A DNA stretch of 64,000 nucleotides. Origin: AWTP1-9 sp035703165 (GTDB taxonomy: Bacteria; Bacteroidota; Bacteroidia; Chitinophagales; Chitinophagaceae). Location of the stretch: positions 1 to 64,000 of the forward strand of contig DASSYR010000043.1 in the NCBI GenBank assembly GCA_035703165.1, in the 5' to 3' direction. Made by a program: the position numbers and the translations under genes. Of the stretch, positions 16,002-25,606 are shown piece by piece. The notes under the pieces are model-generated. The model ran no database searches. It worked only from the letters and a program-made list of their open reading frames with translations, and had not been told where the DNA came from. Position 1 is the stretch's first letter. Every line of letters begins with the position of its first letter.

Positions 16002-17228
16002 AGACTTATTCAATAAAGCAGCAAACATCGTGTCAGCTTTTGCCTGGTAACCTTTAAATACTTCCTTCTTTATCATTTGCAACTGAAACTGTTGTTGAAT
16101 AAAATTCACAACTTCTTCATTTTCCTTTTTAAAAACAGAACATGTTATGTACAAGAGATAACCGCCTTTTTTTAGGCTTGGTAAAATATTGGTCACAATT
16201 ATTTTTTGTAGCCGGTTATAATCGTCAATAAATTCATTTTTAAAAAAATGCATCTGTTCAGGTGTTCTGCCCCATGTACCTGAGCCCGTGCAGGGAACAT
16301 CGGCAATAATTAAATCAAACTTATTATCATCCATCGCCTCCTGAACATTAGACATATTGGACAAATCGACAACCATTGATTTATATTTTTTTATACCCGC
16401 TTCTGCAAATCGTTTTCTAAGATTAAACAGAATATTTTCTCTTACATCAGAAACCCATAAATCAACTTTACCCAGAACATCTTTTGCCAATATAGATTTA
16501 CCTCCGCTGGCTGCGCAACAATCCCAAACTTGATAAACAGGCAACGGGTTATTCTGATTAATCCATTTTAGAAACGCCCCTACTTTTTGTGAGCTAAAAT
16601 CCTGTACTACCACTTCCGTGTTAAGCTTTACTATATTTTCCACTTTAGAGGTATTAACTACAGCTATACAATCTTCTCCAACCCCTTCAAACTTTAACCC
16701 GTAAGCAATGAATTTACTCAATACTTTTTCTTTATACCCGGGTCGTATCCGTAAAAACAAATCAGGCTGAATTAAAAAGGATCGGCAAAATAAATCATAG
16801 TCTATTTCTTCGCTCAACGCATCTCTCCAGGGAAAAATAGATTGAAAAGGAAAAAAAGTTTGATTAATGGATAAGAAAGCAATCTTTTCATCTAAAGACA
16901 GCGCTACTTTTTCATTCCACTCGGGTTTTAATTTTTTTAATACTTCATTAGGTTCAGAGGAACAAAAAAATAAAGCGGTAAGTACTTTCTCTTCCATTAA
17001 ACAATCTCCTAACATTCTGGCAACACGATAGTAACAATAACATAAATGACTGATTAGCCTTCTGTCGTTTGAACCATACTTTTTATTGCTACTAAAAACT
17101 TTTTTGAGATGGTGAGCCAAAGGCTCGCCTCCGGTGTACTGCTTAATAATTTCCACAGATGTATTAAGATGGGAATGATAGCGACTCACAATGTAAGATA
17201 TAAATAAAAAAGCGATGATATCAATCAA
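15996..17228 (-). CDS. RsmB/NOP-family RNA cytosine-C5 methyltransferase
   Basis: The protein has the SAM-binding fold (VWDCCAASGGKSILAKDV) and the two RNA m5C signature cysteines: the motif IV proline-cysteine in DVPCTGSGTWGRTPEQ and the catalytic cysteine in YLLYITCSVFKKENEEV. An N-terminal NusB-like helical region precedes it (DRRLISHLCYCYYRVARML). It probably methylates a cytosine in 16S rRNA or in tRNA. The listed ATG gives an odd hydrophobic leader; a GTG at 17189 starting VSRYHSHLNTSVEI is the likelier start. It is the last gene of a likely sucA-sucB-rsmB transcription unit, 26 bases after sucB. Confidence 0.88.
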   Translation of the reverse strand: MIDIIAFLFISYIVSRYHSHLNTSVEIIKQYTGGEPLAHHLKKVFSSNKKYGSNDRRLISHLCYCYYRVARMLGDCLMEEKVLTALFFCSSEPNEVLKKLKPEWNEKVALSLDEKIAFLSINQTFFPFQSIFPWRDALSEEIDYDLFCRSFLIQPDLFLRIRPGYKEKVLSKFIAYGLKFEGVGEDCIAVVNTSKVENIVKLNTEVVVQDFSSQKVGAFLKWINQNNPLPVYQVWDCCAASGGKSILAKDVLGKVDLWVSDVRENILFNLRKRFAEAGIKKYKSMVVDLSNMSNVQEAMDDNKFDLIIADVPCTGSGTWGRTPEQMHFFKNEFIDDYNRLQKIIVTNILPSLKKGGYLLYITCSVFKKENEEVVNFIQQQFQLQMIKKEVFKGYQAKADTMFAALLNKSL

Positions 17229-17254
17229 TCGCTCAACTGTTTGACAAGGCAGAC

Positions 17255-18472
17255 CTAAATTTCTAACAAGGCTTTTACGGGATCCTTACCAAATAATAAT
17301 TGTTCCGGGTTCTCCAATAATTCCTTTACCCGCACAAGAAAGCCTACACTCTCACGTCCGTCAATAATACGATGATCATAACTTAATGCCACATACATCA
17401 TCGGACGTATTACAATTTGTCCGTTTACCACCACTGCTCTTTCTTCTATTTTATGCATTCCCAATATGGCAGCTTGTGGAATATTGATGATTGGAGTACT
17501 CATTAATGAGCCAAACACACCACCATTTGTAATTGTAAAAGTGCCGCCACTCATTTCTTCAATACTTAATTTATTATCTCTTGCTTTAGCAGCCAGTTCC
17601 CCTACCTTCTTTTCTATGCCTGCCATGCTCATACTCTCCGCATTACGAATAACAGGAACTACCAGCCCTTTGGGGGCTGATACAGCAATTGAAATATCAC
17701 AATAGTCGTGATAAATAATATTTTCCCCGTCAATATAAGCATTTACCGCAGGCCATTCCTGCAACGCATACGTGCAAGCCTTAGTGAAAAAACTCATAAA
17801 GCCAAGATTTACACCATGCATCTCCTTAAACTTATCTTTATATCTAGTACGAATATCCATTACCGGCTGCATATTCACTTCATTAAAAGTAGTAAGCATA
17901 GCGGTAGTATTTTTTGCCTCCACCAACCTGCGACTGATTGTTTTACGCAGGTTGCTCATTTTTTCAGTTTTCTCATTTCGACTAAACAATTCTCTGCCAG
18001 GCTTTACACCAGGATTCGTTAAAGCAGCAAGCACATCATCCTTTAAAATTTTGCCACCACTTCCCGAAGGAGTAATTGCTTTAATATCCATTTTTTTATC
18101 TGCAATAATTGCCGATGCTACAGGTGTTGCCTTAACATCCGATTTAGTTACTTCCGCTTTAGCTTTTGCTTCTTTACCAGAAGCACTATTTTCAGCTTTC
18201 AATTCCTTACTCTTAACTACCGATTCAGTCGGTTTTGCCGCAACATCATCAATGTTTGCCAGTATATCACCAATCTTCAAAGTAGCTCCTTCCGTTGCAA
18301 TAGTTTTTAACGTACCTGCTTTTTCAGCATTTACTTCAAAAGTTGCCTTCTCGCTCTCCAATTCTGCAATTACCTCATCTCTTTCCACGTAATCGCCATC
18401 CTTTTTTACCCATTTAAGTAAAGTAACTTCGTTAATAGATTCGCCAATAACCGGAACTTTTATATTAATCAT
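17255..18472 (-). CDS. sucB: Dihydrolipoyllysine succinyltransferase, E2 of 2-oxoglutarate dehydrogenase
   Basis: An N-terminal lipoyl domain (about residues 1-75) carries the modified lysine in ELESEKATFEV. An Ala/Lys/Val-rich linker and the peripheral subunit-binding segment (ITPSGSGGKILKDDVLAAL) follow. The catalytic acyltransferase domain ends with the H-x-x-x-D active site in SYDHRIIDGRESVGF. At 405 residues it has the normal length. It transfers succinyl groups to CoA in the TCA cycle. The lipoyl motif ESEK in place of the E. coli ETDK form is common in Bacteroidota. It lies 67 bases after sucA; the RsmB-like gene follows. Confidence 0.96.
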   Translation of the reverse strand: MINIKVPVIGESINEVTLLKWVKKDGDYVERDEVIAELESEKATFEVNAEKAGTLKTIATEGATLKIGDILANIDDVAAKPTESVVKSKELKAENSASGKEAKAKAEVTKSDVKATPVASAIIADKKMDIKAITPSGSGGKILKDDVLAALTNPGVKPGRELFSRNEKTEKMSNLRKTISRRLVEAKNTTAMLTTFNEVNMQPVMDIRTRYKDKFKEMHGVNLGFMSFFTKACTYALQEWPAVNAYIDGENIIYHDYCDISIAVSAPKGLVVPVIRNAESMSMAGIEKKVGELAAKARDNKLSIEEMSGGTFTITNGGVFGSLMSTPIINIPQAAILGMHKIEERAVVVNGQIVIRPMMYVALSYDHRIIDGRESVGFLVRVKELLENPEQLLFGKDPVKALLEI

Positions 18473-18539
18473 AAAACTATTTTCAGGTTTCTTTTTAACT
18501 ATTTCAAAATTTATTTTTCAACTAAATACAGAGCAGGGG

Positions 18540-21287
18540 CTAAACAGAAAATGCCGTTTCAACAATTTCATCTTGTTCCTGCTTATGAATTTTAGCATAC
18601 CCGGTAGCCGTAGCAGCGCTAGGGGTACGGCTGATTACACCATAATTAACTTCTTTCATGTTCATTTGAAGAAAAGAGGCTGCACCCATATTTAAGGGTT
18701 CTTCTTGTACCCAAAACCAAGCCGCTTTGTTGTATTTTTCATACAAAGCCCTTATCTGTTTTGTAGGCAATGGATACAATTGCTCTAACCGGATGATGGC
18801 GATGTCTTTGCGTAAATCCTTTTGCTGGCGTTCGGCCAAATCAAAATAAATTTTACCGCTGCAAAGCAATACTTTATTTACAATAGCCGCATCCGCAAAA
18901 GAATCATCAATTAATTCTTTAAAGCCACCGCTAATAAAATCATGCATATTACTATAACTACCGGCATTCCGCAGATTTGCTTTTGGTGAAAAATTAACCA
19001 ATGGTTTTCTAAACGGCCACGACAACTGTCTTCTTAACACATGAAAAAAATTGGCGGCTGTTGTAACATTGGTTACTATCATATTCAATTCAGCACACAT
19101 TTGCAAAAATCTTTCTATCCTGGCGCTGCTGTGTTCAGGTCCTTGTCCTTCATAACCATGAGGCAATAACAAAGTTATTCCATTCATGCGGTTCCATTTT
19201 TGTTCCCCTGAACTGATAAATTGATCAATCATGGTTTGAGCACCATTACAAAAATCTCCAAACTGAGCTTCCCATAACACCAAAGCATTGGGGCTTGCTA
19301 AAGCATATCCATATTCAAACCCAAGCACGCCGTATTCACTTAATAAAGAATTATAAATCCTGAATTGACCTTTTGCCCCTTCTATCTTACTCAAGCGGTT
19401 ATATGCCTGATCTGTATTTTGATCCCAAATTACGGCATGACGATGAGAAAAGGTGCCACGACAAACATCCTGTCCACTCATCCTCACATCTTTTCCTTCA
19501 AGTAATAAGCTTGCATAAGCCAATAATTCGGCCGTAGCCCAATCCACTTTCACTTCTTCATTAAAAAGTTTGATTTTATCCTGGATAATTTTTTCCACTT
19601 TACTCAAAGGCTTAAAATCAGCAGGCCACATCATTAGTTCTTTAAAAAGCTTTTTGAAATCCGCTTCACTGATCGCTGTAAAAGGCGATTTATCAAAATC
19701 TTCCGGGAAAGCTTTTCTCAAGCTTTTCCAGGCAAGTTCAGGAGGCTGATAATGATAAGGCAAAGGATTTTGCTTTACTTCGTCTAATCGTTCCTGTAAG
19801 TTTGCCCAAAACTTCTTTTCCATTTCCTTAGCCAATTCTTTTGCGTCAGCCTCCCCATTTTGCAACAAATAAGTGGTATATACTTCTCTTGGATTAGGAT
19901 GTTTATCAATTAACGCATATAAATGAGGCTGTGTAAATTTAGGGTCGTCCCCTTCATTATGCCCGTGACGGCGGTAGCAAAGCATATCTATAAACACATC
20001 GCTATTATATTCCTGCCGATAACGGGTAGCGATTTCCACACATTTAATTACAGCTTCCGCATCATCCCCGTTTACATGCAATACCGGGGCCTGAATTATG
20101 GCTGCTAAAGATGTACAATAATCAGAACTTCGGGCATCTTCAAAATCGGTGGTAAAACCAATTTGATTATTAATAACAAAATGAATTGTTCCACCCGTAT
20201 GATATCCATCCAGGCCGCTCATTTGCAATATTTCATACACTACGCCCTGCCCTGCTACAGAGGCATCGCCATGAATTAGTATAGGAAGTATTTTATCAAA
20301 ATCACTATTGTACAGAACATCGGCCTTAGCTCTTGAAAAACCTAAAACAACGGGATCTACAGCTTCCAAATGAGAAGGATTAGGCATCAACTTCAAACTC
20401 ATCGTTTTGCCTGTTGGTGTTTGAACCTCACTGCCAAATCCCATATGATATTTTACATCGCCACTACCCATGGTTTGGTCAAGCTTGGCCGTACCTTCAA
20501 ATTCGCTAAAAATCTGTTCATAAGTTTTACCCATGATGTTCGCCAATACATTCAATCGCCCCCTATGAGCCATTCCAATCACCACTTCCTGCACATCGTA
20601 TTCGGAAGCCATCGTAATAATAGCATCTAAAGCTGCAATAGTTGTTTCGCCTCCTTCTAATGAAAATCTTTTTTGACCAATATATTTAGTATGTAAAAAC
20701 TTTTCAAATATTACACCCTGGTTAAGCTTTTCCAGTATCCTTTCCTTTTTACCAAGAGGCAGTGGAACAAGAAACTTTTTTTCCATTTCGTTGATAAGCC
20801 AATCCACTTTTCGCTGATCTCTCAAATAAGTAAACTCAATGCCCACATGCGAGGCATAACATTGCTCCAGGTGTAGCATAATCCTTCTCAGTGTAGTTTT
20901 ACCTAACCCGATAAAGTTTCCTGAAGCAAATTCTTTATCCAAATCATCTTCTGATAAGCCGAAAAAAACGGGATTAAGATTGGCCCCCCTTTCTTTCCTG
21001 GGTCGAATGGGATTTGTTTTGGCAACTAAATGCCCTTTATTGCGATAACCCTCTATCAGGCGATAAACCTTTAGCTCCTGAAGCCAATCAACTTCAGCAG
21101 TTACAGAAATTTCCGGCGACGTTTTACCGTTTGCAGTCAGCTTTTTTTCATGGGAAACGGCAAAATCAAAACCCTCAAAAAACTTTCGATAATCGGGGTC
21201 TATATTTTGGGGATTTTTTACAAACTCTTTATATAAACTTTCTATATACGCAGGCGACGAGTTGGTGATATACTGAAAATCTTGCAT
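18540..21287 (-). CDS. sucA: 2-oxoglutarate dehydrogenase E1 component
   Basis: This is a full-length 915-residue thiamine-diphosphate-dependent E1. The N-terminus (YITNSSPAYIESLYKEF) is the conserved E2-interacting segment. ThDP and substrate features include VVIGMAHRGRLNVLANIMGK, IHGDASVAGQGVVYE, and the later HRHAVIWDQ, VLWEAQFGDFCNGAQ and LLLPHGYEGQGPEHSSAR. It decarboxylates 2-oxoglutarate and passes the succinyl group to SucB. It is the first gene of the sucA-sucB unit. The 80 bases upstream toward the divergent rpsT side are AT-rich and probably hold its promoter, but I could not fix the boxes. Confidence 0.97.
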   Translation of the reverse strand: MQDFQYITNSSPAYIESLYKEFVKNPQNIDPDYRKFFEGFDFAVSHEKKLTANGKTSPEISVTAEVDWLQELKVYRLIEGYRNKGHLVAKTNPIRPRKERGANLNPVFFGLSEDDLDKEFASGNFIGLGKTTLRRIMLHLEQCYASHVGIEFTYLRDQRKVDWLINEMEKKFLVPLPLGKKERILEKLNQGVIFEKFLHTKYIGQKRFSLEGGETTIAALDAIITMASEYDVQEVVIGMAHRGRLNVLANIMGKTYEQIFSEFEGTAKLDQTMGSGDVKYHMGFGSEVQTPTGKTMSLKLMPNPSHLEAVDPVVLGFSRAKADVLYNSDFDKILPILIHGDASVAGQGVVYEILQMSGLDGYHTGGTIHFVINNQIGFTTDFEDARSSDYCTSLAAIIQAPVLHVNGDDAEAVIKCVEIATRYRQEYNSDVFIDMLCYRRHGHNEGDDPKFTQPHLYALIDKHPNPREVYTTYLLQNGEADAKELAKEMEKKFWANLQERLDEVKQNPLPYHYQPPELAWKSLRKAFPEDFDKSPFTAISEADFKKLFKELMMWPADFKPLSKVEKIIQDKIKLFNEEVKVDWATAELLAYASLLLEGKDVRMSGQDVCRGTFSHRHAVIWDQNTDQAYNRLSKIEGAKGQFRIYNSLLSEYGVLGFEYGYALASPNALVLWEAQFGDFCNGAQTMIDQFISSGEQKWNRMNGITLLLPHGYEGQGPEHSSARIERFLQMCAELNMIVTNVTTAANFFHVLRRQLSWPFRKPLVNFSPKANLRNAGSYSNMHDFISGGFKELIDDSFADAAIVNKVLLCSGKIYFDLAERQQKDLRKDIAIIRLEQLYPLPTKQIRALYEKYNKAAWFWVQEEPLNMGAASFLQMNMKEVNYGVISRTPSAATATGYAKIHKQEQDEIVETAFSV

Positions 21288-21523
21288 TTCTTATCAGAAT
21301 CTTTTAAAAGAATGGACTGCAAATATCGGTCAAAAAAATATGTATTTTAAAGACATTCAGTATTAAAGATTGATTTTTAGTTTTTTGACTCATTATTTCT
21401 TCCTCAGCCTGACTTTCTTGAAAGGTTTTGCAAATCCCTTCAATTCGTTAAAAGGGCAGCTAATTTTGCTACCAGGGTATGACACAATGCTTTTGCCGGC
21501 TTTTATAAGAAGATTATTATTTT

Positions 21524-21555
21524 TTTGGTATTTCACCCCCTTGGCTTTACCTTTG
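21524..21555 (+). promoter_or_regulatory. rpsT promoter
   Basis: TTTG (21524-21527) and TACCTTTG (21548-21555) are separated by 20 bases. This is an excellent match to the Bacteroidota -33/-7 promoter, 18 bases upstream of the rpsT start. Confidence 0.75.
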
Positions 21556-21573
21556 CGACCCTAAATTATTGAT

Positions 21574-21828
21574 ATGGCAAATCATAAAGCTACCAAGAAA
21601 GATGTGCGTCAGGCTTCTAAACGTAACGAAAGAAACCGTTATTATGGCAAAACAACCCGTAATGCAATCCGTGATTTAAGGGCCGTAAATACAGCTAAAG
21701 AAGGTACGGAACAATTGCCCGATGTAGCTTCTATGATTGACAAGTTGGCTAAAAGAGGGATTATCCACAAAAACAAAGCCGCTAACCTGAAAAGCAAACT
21801 GGCTAAAAAGGTAAACGGTCTTAAATAA
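21574..21828 (+). CDS. rpsT: 30S ribosomal protein S20
   Basis: The 84-residue basic protein has the S20 pattern: MANHKATKKDVRQASKRNER at the N-terminus, a central helix (TRNAIRDLRAV), and the C-terminal signature KRGIIHKNKAANLKSKLAKK. S20 binds 16S rRNA early in 30S assembly. The gene is monocistronic, with a strong consensus promoter 18 bases upstream and an intrinsic terminator 24 bases downstream. The start is ATG 21574. No odd features. Confidence 0.98.
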   Translation: MANHKATKKDVRQASKRNERNRYYGKTTRNAIRDLRAVNTAKEGTEQLPDVASMIDKLAKRGIIHKNKAANLKSKLAKKVNGLK

Positions 21829-21852
21829 ATAATCTTTTGTAAAATGTATCTC

Positions 21853-21892
21853 AAAACCTGCTTCTAATCAAAGCAGGTTTTATGTTTTTAAA
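21853..21892 (+). terminator. rpsT intrinsic terminator
   Basis: Eleven-base perfect arms AAAACCTGCTT (21853-21863) and AAGCAGGTTTT (21871-21881) are followed by a T-rich run (TATGTTTTT). The symmetric A/T ends mean it can work on both strands, though the nearest minus-strand gene starts far away. Confidence 0.85.
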
Positions 21893-21943
21893 AAGCTCCC
21901 TAACAAAAAGTTAAACCCCTACAACAGGGCGCAAAAGCTAATC

Positions 21944-22654
21944 TCATTTCTTATTAATGTCTCCAACCCCACTTTCGTGATTGTCCACATTTTTCGGATT
22001 ACCCCAGTAATTAATTTTACCCGCCCCACTGGCACGGGCATTCAGATATACGCTGGCAAATACATTGGCGTGACCTGCACCACTTACAATTACCTCTGCA
22101 TTCTCAGATTTTAAATCCTCGGCCTTTACATTACCAGCCCCGGATACTCTTACGTTCATATCTCTCGTTTGACCGGAAAGAACCATGCTTCCTGCCCCTG
22201 ACACTTTTATTTTAACCTCAGGAGCATTAATATCCATTTTTATTTTTCCGGCTCCGGATACATGTAACTCAAGTGTTTTATCTGAACTCAATATTTCAGT
22301 ATTCTTCAAATGAGCGGCACCACTAACTGAAATTTTTTCTATATCAGGAGTGGTTATGTAGATATTTACCGGTTCATGCGTTTTTAAATTAACACTGTTT
22401 TTCATGCTGATAATTAGGAGATCATCATTCACTCTTGTGCGGATATAACGAATAATATTACTTTCCCCTGTTATTTTAAACTCAGTTACTTCGCCTTGTT
22501 TTAAATACACATGGGCTATCCCTCCCAGTCTTATTCCGGAAAAATGACCAATATCTCTCGTTTCAGTAACTACATTATAATTGCCAACAACACGGCAGGA
22601 CTGCATGGCAAATACCACTACGGTTAATAGAATTAGTGTAAGAAAATTTCTCAT
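21944..22654 (-). CDS. Exported head-GIN domain (DUF2807) protein
   Basis: The 236-residue protein has a signal peptide ending near MQSC, so it is probably a lipoprotein. The rest is the repetitive beta-helical DUF2807 (putative auto-transporter adhesin, head GIN) domain. It shows the typical opening RDIGHFSGIRLGGIAHVYLK and the recurring V-S-G-A-G repeats (KISVSGAAHL, LHVSGAGKIKM, VKVSGAGSM-like, VIVSGAGHANV). Proteins of this family sit on the cell surface or in the periplasm; the function is unknown. The many Gly-Ala-Gly turns are spaced about 20 residues apart as in a solenoid. It is convergent with rpsT and divergent from guaA. Confidence 0.9.
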   Translation of the reverse strand: MRNFLTLILLTVVVFAMQSCRVVGNYNVVTETRDIGHFSGIRLGGIAHVYLKQGEVTEFKITGESNIIRYIRTRVNDDLLIISMKNSVNLKTHEPVNIYITTPDIEKISVSGAAHLKNTEILSSDKTLELHVSGAGKIKMDINAPEVKIKVSGAGSMVLSGQTRDMNVRVSGAGNVKAEDLKSENAEVIVSGAGHANVFASVYLNARASGAGKINYWGNPKNVDNHESGVGDINKK

Positions 22655-22841
22655 AAAAAATTAATTGAAAGTAATTAATAGAGCTATATTAGCCCGGGTA
22701 TCGGTACTGGAAGGTTGAAAATTGGAACACCGAAGATATAAAAAAGATGGTTACTTACTTCTCCATTCAATCTCTTTTTTTATCCGGTGCCTAAGCAATC
22801 TTTACCTCAATATTATACAGGTTTGCTACCTTCGCAACGCC

Positions 22842-24377
22842 ATGACGCAAAAAATTCTCATTCTCGATTTTGGATCTCAGTTTACTCAACTAATTGCCCG
22901 TGCTGTTCGTGAGTCAAATGTATTTTGCGAAATAATCCCTTACCATAAGCCCTTTGAATACGAAAGCAATTTAAAAGGTATTATCCTATCCGGAAGCCCT
23001 TATTCGGTTAACGACCCCGATGCACCGGTAGTTGACGTAAAAATGATGGTAAAAAAATTACCCGTGCTGGGAATCTGCTATGGCGCTCAGCTAACCGCCA
23101 AACTTTTTGGAGGCAAAGTGGAAAAATCTCAGAAAAGAGAGTACGGAAGGGCACATCTTCATCGCCAAAAAGAAAACATACTCTTGACGGATGTGGCTGA
23201 TAACTCACAAATATGGATGAGCCATGGCGACAGTATTTTGGAATTGCCCGAAAATTTTGAAGTGCTTGCCACTACCGAAAACATCCCGGTAGCCGCCTTT
23301 AAAAAAAGCGATAACAACTCTTGTGCCCTCTTTGGTATTCAGTTTCACCCGGAAGTATATCATTCCACAGAAGGAAAAAAAATTATTAAAAATTTCCTGG
23401 TAAATGTCTGTGGATGCTCGCAAGACTGGACACCGGCCCATTTTATAAATGATACTATTGAGAGTTTAAAAAAACAAATTGGCCAACGTAAAGTAATAAT
23501 GGCTTTAAGTGGTGGTGTAGATTCAACAGTGGCTGCAACATTAATTCATAAAGCCATTGGAGACAGGCTGTATGGCATATTTGTTGACAATGGTGTACTC
23601 CGAAAAAATGAATTTGAACAGGTATTAAAAACCTATGACACTATTGGCTTAAATGTAAAAGGGGTTGATGCAAAGGAACATTTTTATACTAAACTTGCCG
23701 GGCATCCCGATCCTGAAACAAAAAGAAAGATCATAGGCACTTTATTTATAGATGTATTTAATGAAGAAGCCCATAAATTAAAAGGTATTGAAATGCTGGG
23801 ACAGGGAACAATTTACCCGGATGTAATTGAAAGTGTATCGGTACATGGGCCATCCGCTACCATCAAATCTCATCACAATGTAGGAGGGTTACCCGAAAAA
23901 ATGCATCTTGAATTGGTTGAGCCCTTACGATATTTGTTTAAAGATGAGGTAAGAAAAGTAGGTCTTGAATTGGGCATACCCGAAGAAATGATCAACCGAC
24001 ATCCCTTTCCGGGCCCCGGTTTGGCCATTCGCATTTTGGGAGAAGTAACCGAAGAAAAGGTACGGTTGTTACAAGAGGTTGATGCTATATATATTAATAA
24101 TCTTAAAAAAAGCGGATTGTATGCAACCGTATGGCAAGCAGGAGCCATCTTACTCCCCGTAAAGAGTGTAGGTGTAATGGGTGATGAAAGAACTTATGAA
24201 TTTACGGTAGCAATAAGGGCTGTTACCTCGGTGGATGGAATGACGGCAGATTGGGCTCATTTACCGTATGAGTTTCTTGCTAAGTTGAGCAACGATATTA
24301 TTAATAACGTAAAAGGAATTAACCGTGTGGTATATGATATAAGCAGTAAACCACCGGCTACTATTGAATGGGAGTAG
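22842..24377 (+). CDS. guaA: GMP synthase (glutamine-hydrolysing)
   Basis: I start at ATG 22842 (MTQKILILDFGSQFTQLIAR), which gives a 511-residue protein of normal length. The frame is open 40 codons further upstream but that part is not conserved-looking. The class I amidotransferase domain has its nucleophile at C79 (LGICYGAQLTA) and the His-Glu pair in GIQFHPEVYHS. The ATP-pyrophosphatase PP-loop is VIMALSGGVDSTVAATLI. The C-terminal dimerisation domain ends in KPPATIEWE, the invariant GuaA tail. It converts XMP to GMP in purine synthesis. A TACCTTCG sequence just before the start may be a -7 box. Confidence 0.97.
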   Translation: MTQKILILDFGSQFTQLIARAVRESNVFCEIIPYHKPFEYESNLKGIILSGSPYSVNDPDAPVVDVKMMVKKLPVLGICYGAQLTAKLFGGKVEKSQKREYGRAHLHRQKENILLTDVADNSQIWMSHGDSILELPENFEVLATTENIPVAAFKKSDNNSCALFGIQFHPEVYHSTEGKKIIKNFLVNVCGCSQDWTPAHFINDTIESLKKQIGQRKVIMALSGGVDSTVAATLIHKAIGDRLYGIFVDNGVLRKNEFEQVLKTYDTIGLNVKGVDAKEHFYTKLAGHPDPETKRKIIGTLFIDVFNEEAHKLKGIEMLGQGTIYPDVIESVSVHGPSATIKSHHNVGGLPEKMHLELVEPLRYLFKDEVRKVGLELGIPEEMINRHPFPGPGLAIRILGEVTEEKVRLLQEVDAIYINNLKKSGLYATVWQAGAILLPVKSVGVMGDERTYEFTVAIRAVTSVDGMTADWAHLPYEFLAKLSNDIINNVKGINRVVYDISSKPPATIEWE

Positions 24378-24424
24378 TTTTTACCTGTCATATTAACAAC
24401 AAAATGCCCTTTGAAAAGAAAAAT

Positions 24425-25606
24425 ATGAAAAAAAGTTTTCTATATCTTCTTACCAACTTTATTGTACTATTTAATTTATCAGTATTTGCCCAACCTGATT
24501 CTGCAATACCGAAAACCTATAGAATCGGTCTTTTTGCCCCACTCTATTTAGATTCACTTTTCACAGGTACACAATACAGGCATGGGGAACAAATGCCTAA
24601 AGCGCCAATACCAGGGCTTGAATTTATAGAAGGAGCTCAAATAGCATTGGATTCCATCAACACCATTCATCCCGTAAAAGTTTTTATTTACGACTATAAA
24701 TCAAAGGAACAAAGTTTAGTTAATCTTGGTCTTAACAATGTTTTCGATTCGCTTGACTTACTCATTGGTTCTGTAAGTGGTATTGAGTTTAAACAATTAG
24801 CTGATGTTGCTTTAAAAAAAAATATTCCTTTCTTATCGGCTACTTATCCAAACGATGGAGGAGTTACAGCCAATCCCTTCCTAATAATTTTAAACGCCAC
24901 ATTAAACACACATTGCACAGCCATTTATCAATACATTTTAAAAACACTTCCAACTTCTAAAATAACCATCTTGAGTAAAAAGGGAGCTATGGAAGACAGG
25001 ATTATCACTCAATTTAACAAGTTAAATACGGGAGATAATGGCAAACCCTTATTAAATATTCCCATGGTGATGGTGCCTGACAGTTTAACCAAAAACAACA
25101 TTGAACTTCAGCTTGACCAAAACCGAATGAATACTATTGTTGCAGGTACCCTTGATGAAAATTTTGCGAAAAGATTAGTTACTCTTTGTGTGGAATTATC
25201 CAAAAACTATCCTATTACTTTAATTGGGATGCCAAACTGGGACGGCATTAAAGATTTTACCAAACCCGAATTAAATTTTCCTGTCTATTTTCCGGCTTCT
25301 TATTATAATCCCGAAACAGATAAATGGAGTAATACAGTAAAAACAGTTTTTAAAGAACGAACTAATGGAACTGCTATGGATTTGGTATATAAAGGATTTG
25401 AATGTACTTATTACTTTACCAACGTACTGATAAAAAATAAAGACAATTTTATTGCAACTATTAACGACCTGCCTTTTAGAATATTTACCGAGTATGATAT
25501 AAAACCGGTTAAATTAAAAATCAATTCCATTTACCCCGACTATTACGAAAACAAAAAGATTTATATACTCAGGAGAGTTAATGGAATAACAAGTAAGGTA
25601 AACTAG
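24425..25606 (+). CDS. Periplasmic-binding-protein-like exported protein
   Basis: I start at ATG 24425 because it begins a signal peptide (MKKSFLYLLTNFIVLFNLS, cleaved near FAQ); two earlier in-frame ATGs overlap the guaA end. The body (YRIGLFAPLYLDSLF, PGLEFIEGAQIALDSIN, SVSGIEFKQLADVALKKNIP) is a type 1 periplasmic-binding fold of the amino-acid ABC transporter substrate-binding kind. In Bacteroidota such proteins are frequently stand-alone and may be linked to peptidoglycan rather than transport. No LysM domain is present. No transporter subunits lie nearby. Its end overlaps the convergent fabD gene by four bases. Confidence 0.8.
   Translation: MKKSFLYLLTNFIVLFNLSVFAQPDSAIPKTYRIGLFAPLYLDSLFTGTQYRHGEQMPKAPIPGLEFIEGAQIALDSINTIHPVKVFIYDYKSKEQSLVNLGLNNVFDSLDLLIGSVSGIEFKQLADVALKKNIPFLSATYPNDGGVTANPFLIILNATLNTHCTAIYQYILKTLPTSKITILSKKGAMEDRIITQFNKLNTGDNGKPLLNIPMVMVPDSLTKNNIELQLDQNRMNTIVAGTLDENFAKRLVTLCVELSKNYPITLIGMPNWDGIKDFTKPELNFPVYFPASYYNPETDKWSNTVKTVFKERTNGTAMDLVYKGFECTYYFTNVLIKNKDNFIATINDLPFRIFTEYDIKPVKLKINSIYPDYYENKKIYILRRVNGITSKVN

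Noticed and set aside
17466..18392. Plus-strand open frames opposite sucB
   Set aside because: They mirror the lipoyl and catalytic coding regions on the minus strand.
21370..21564. 64-codon plus-strand frame upstream of rpsT
   Set aside because: It covers the rpsT promoter and has no protein-like pattern.
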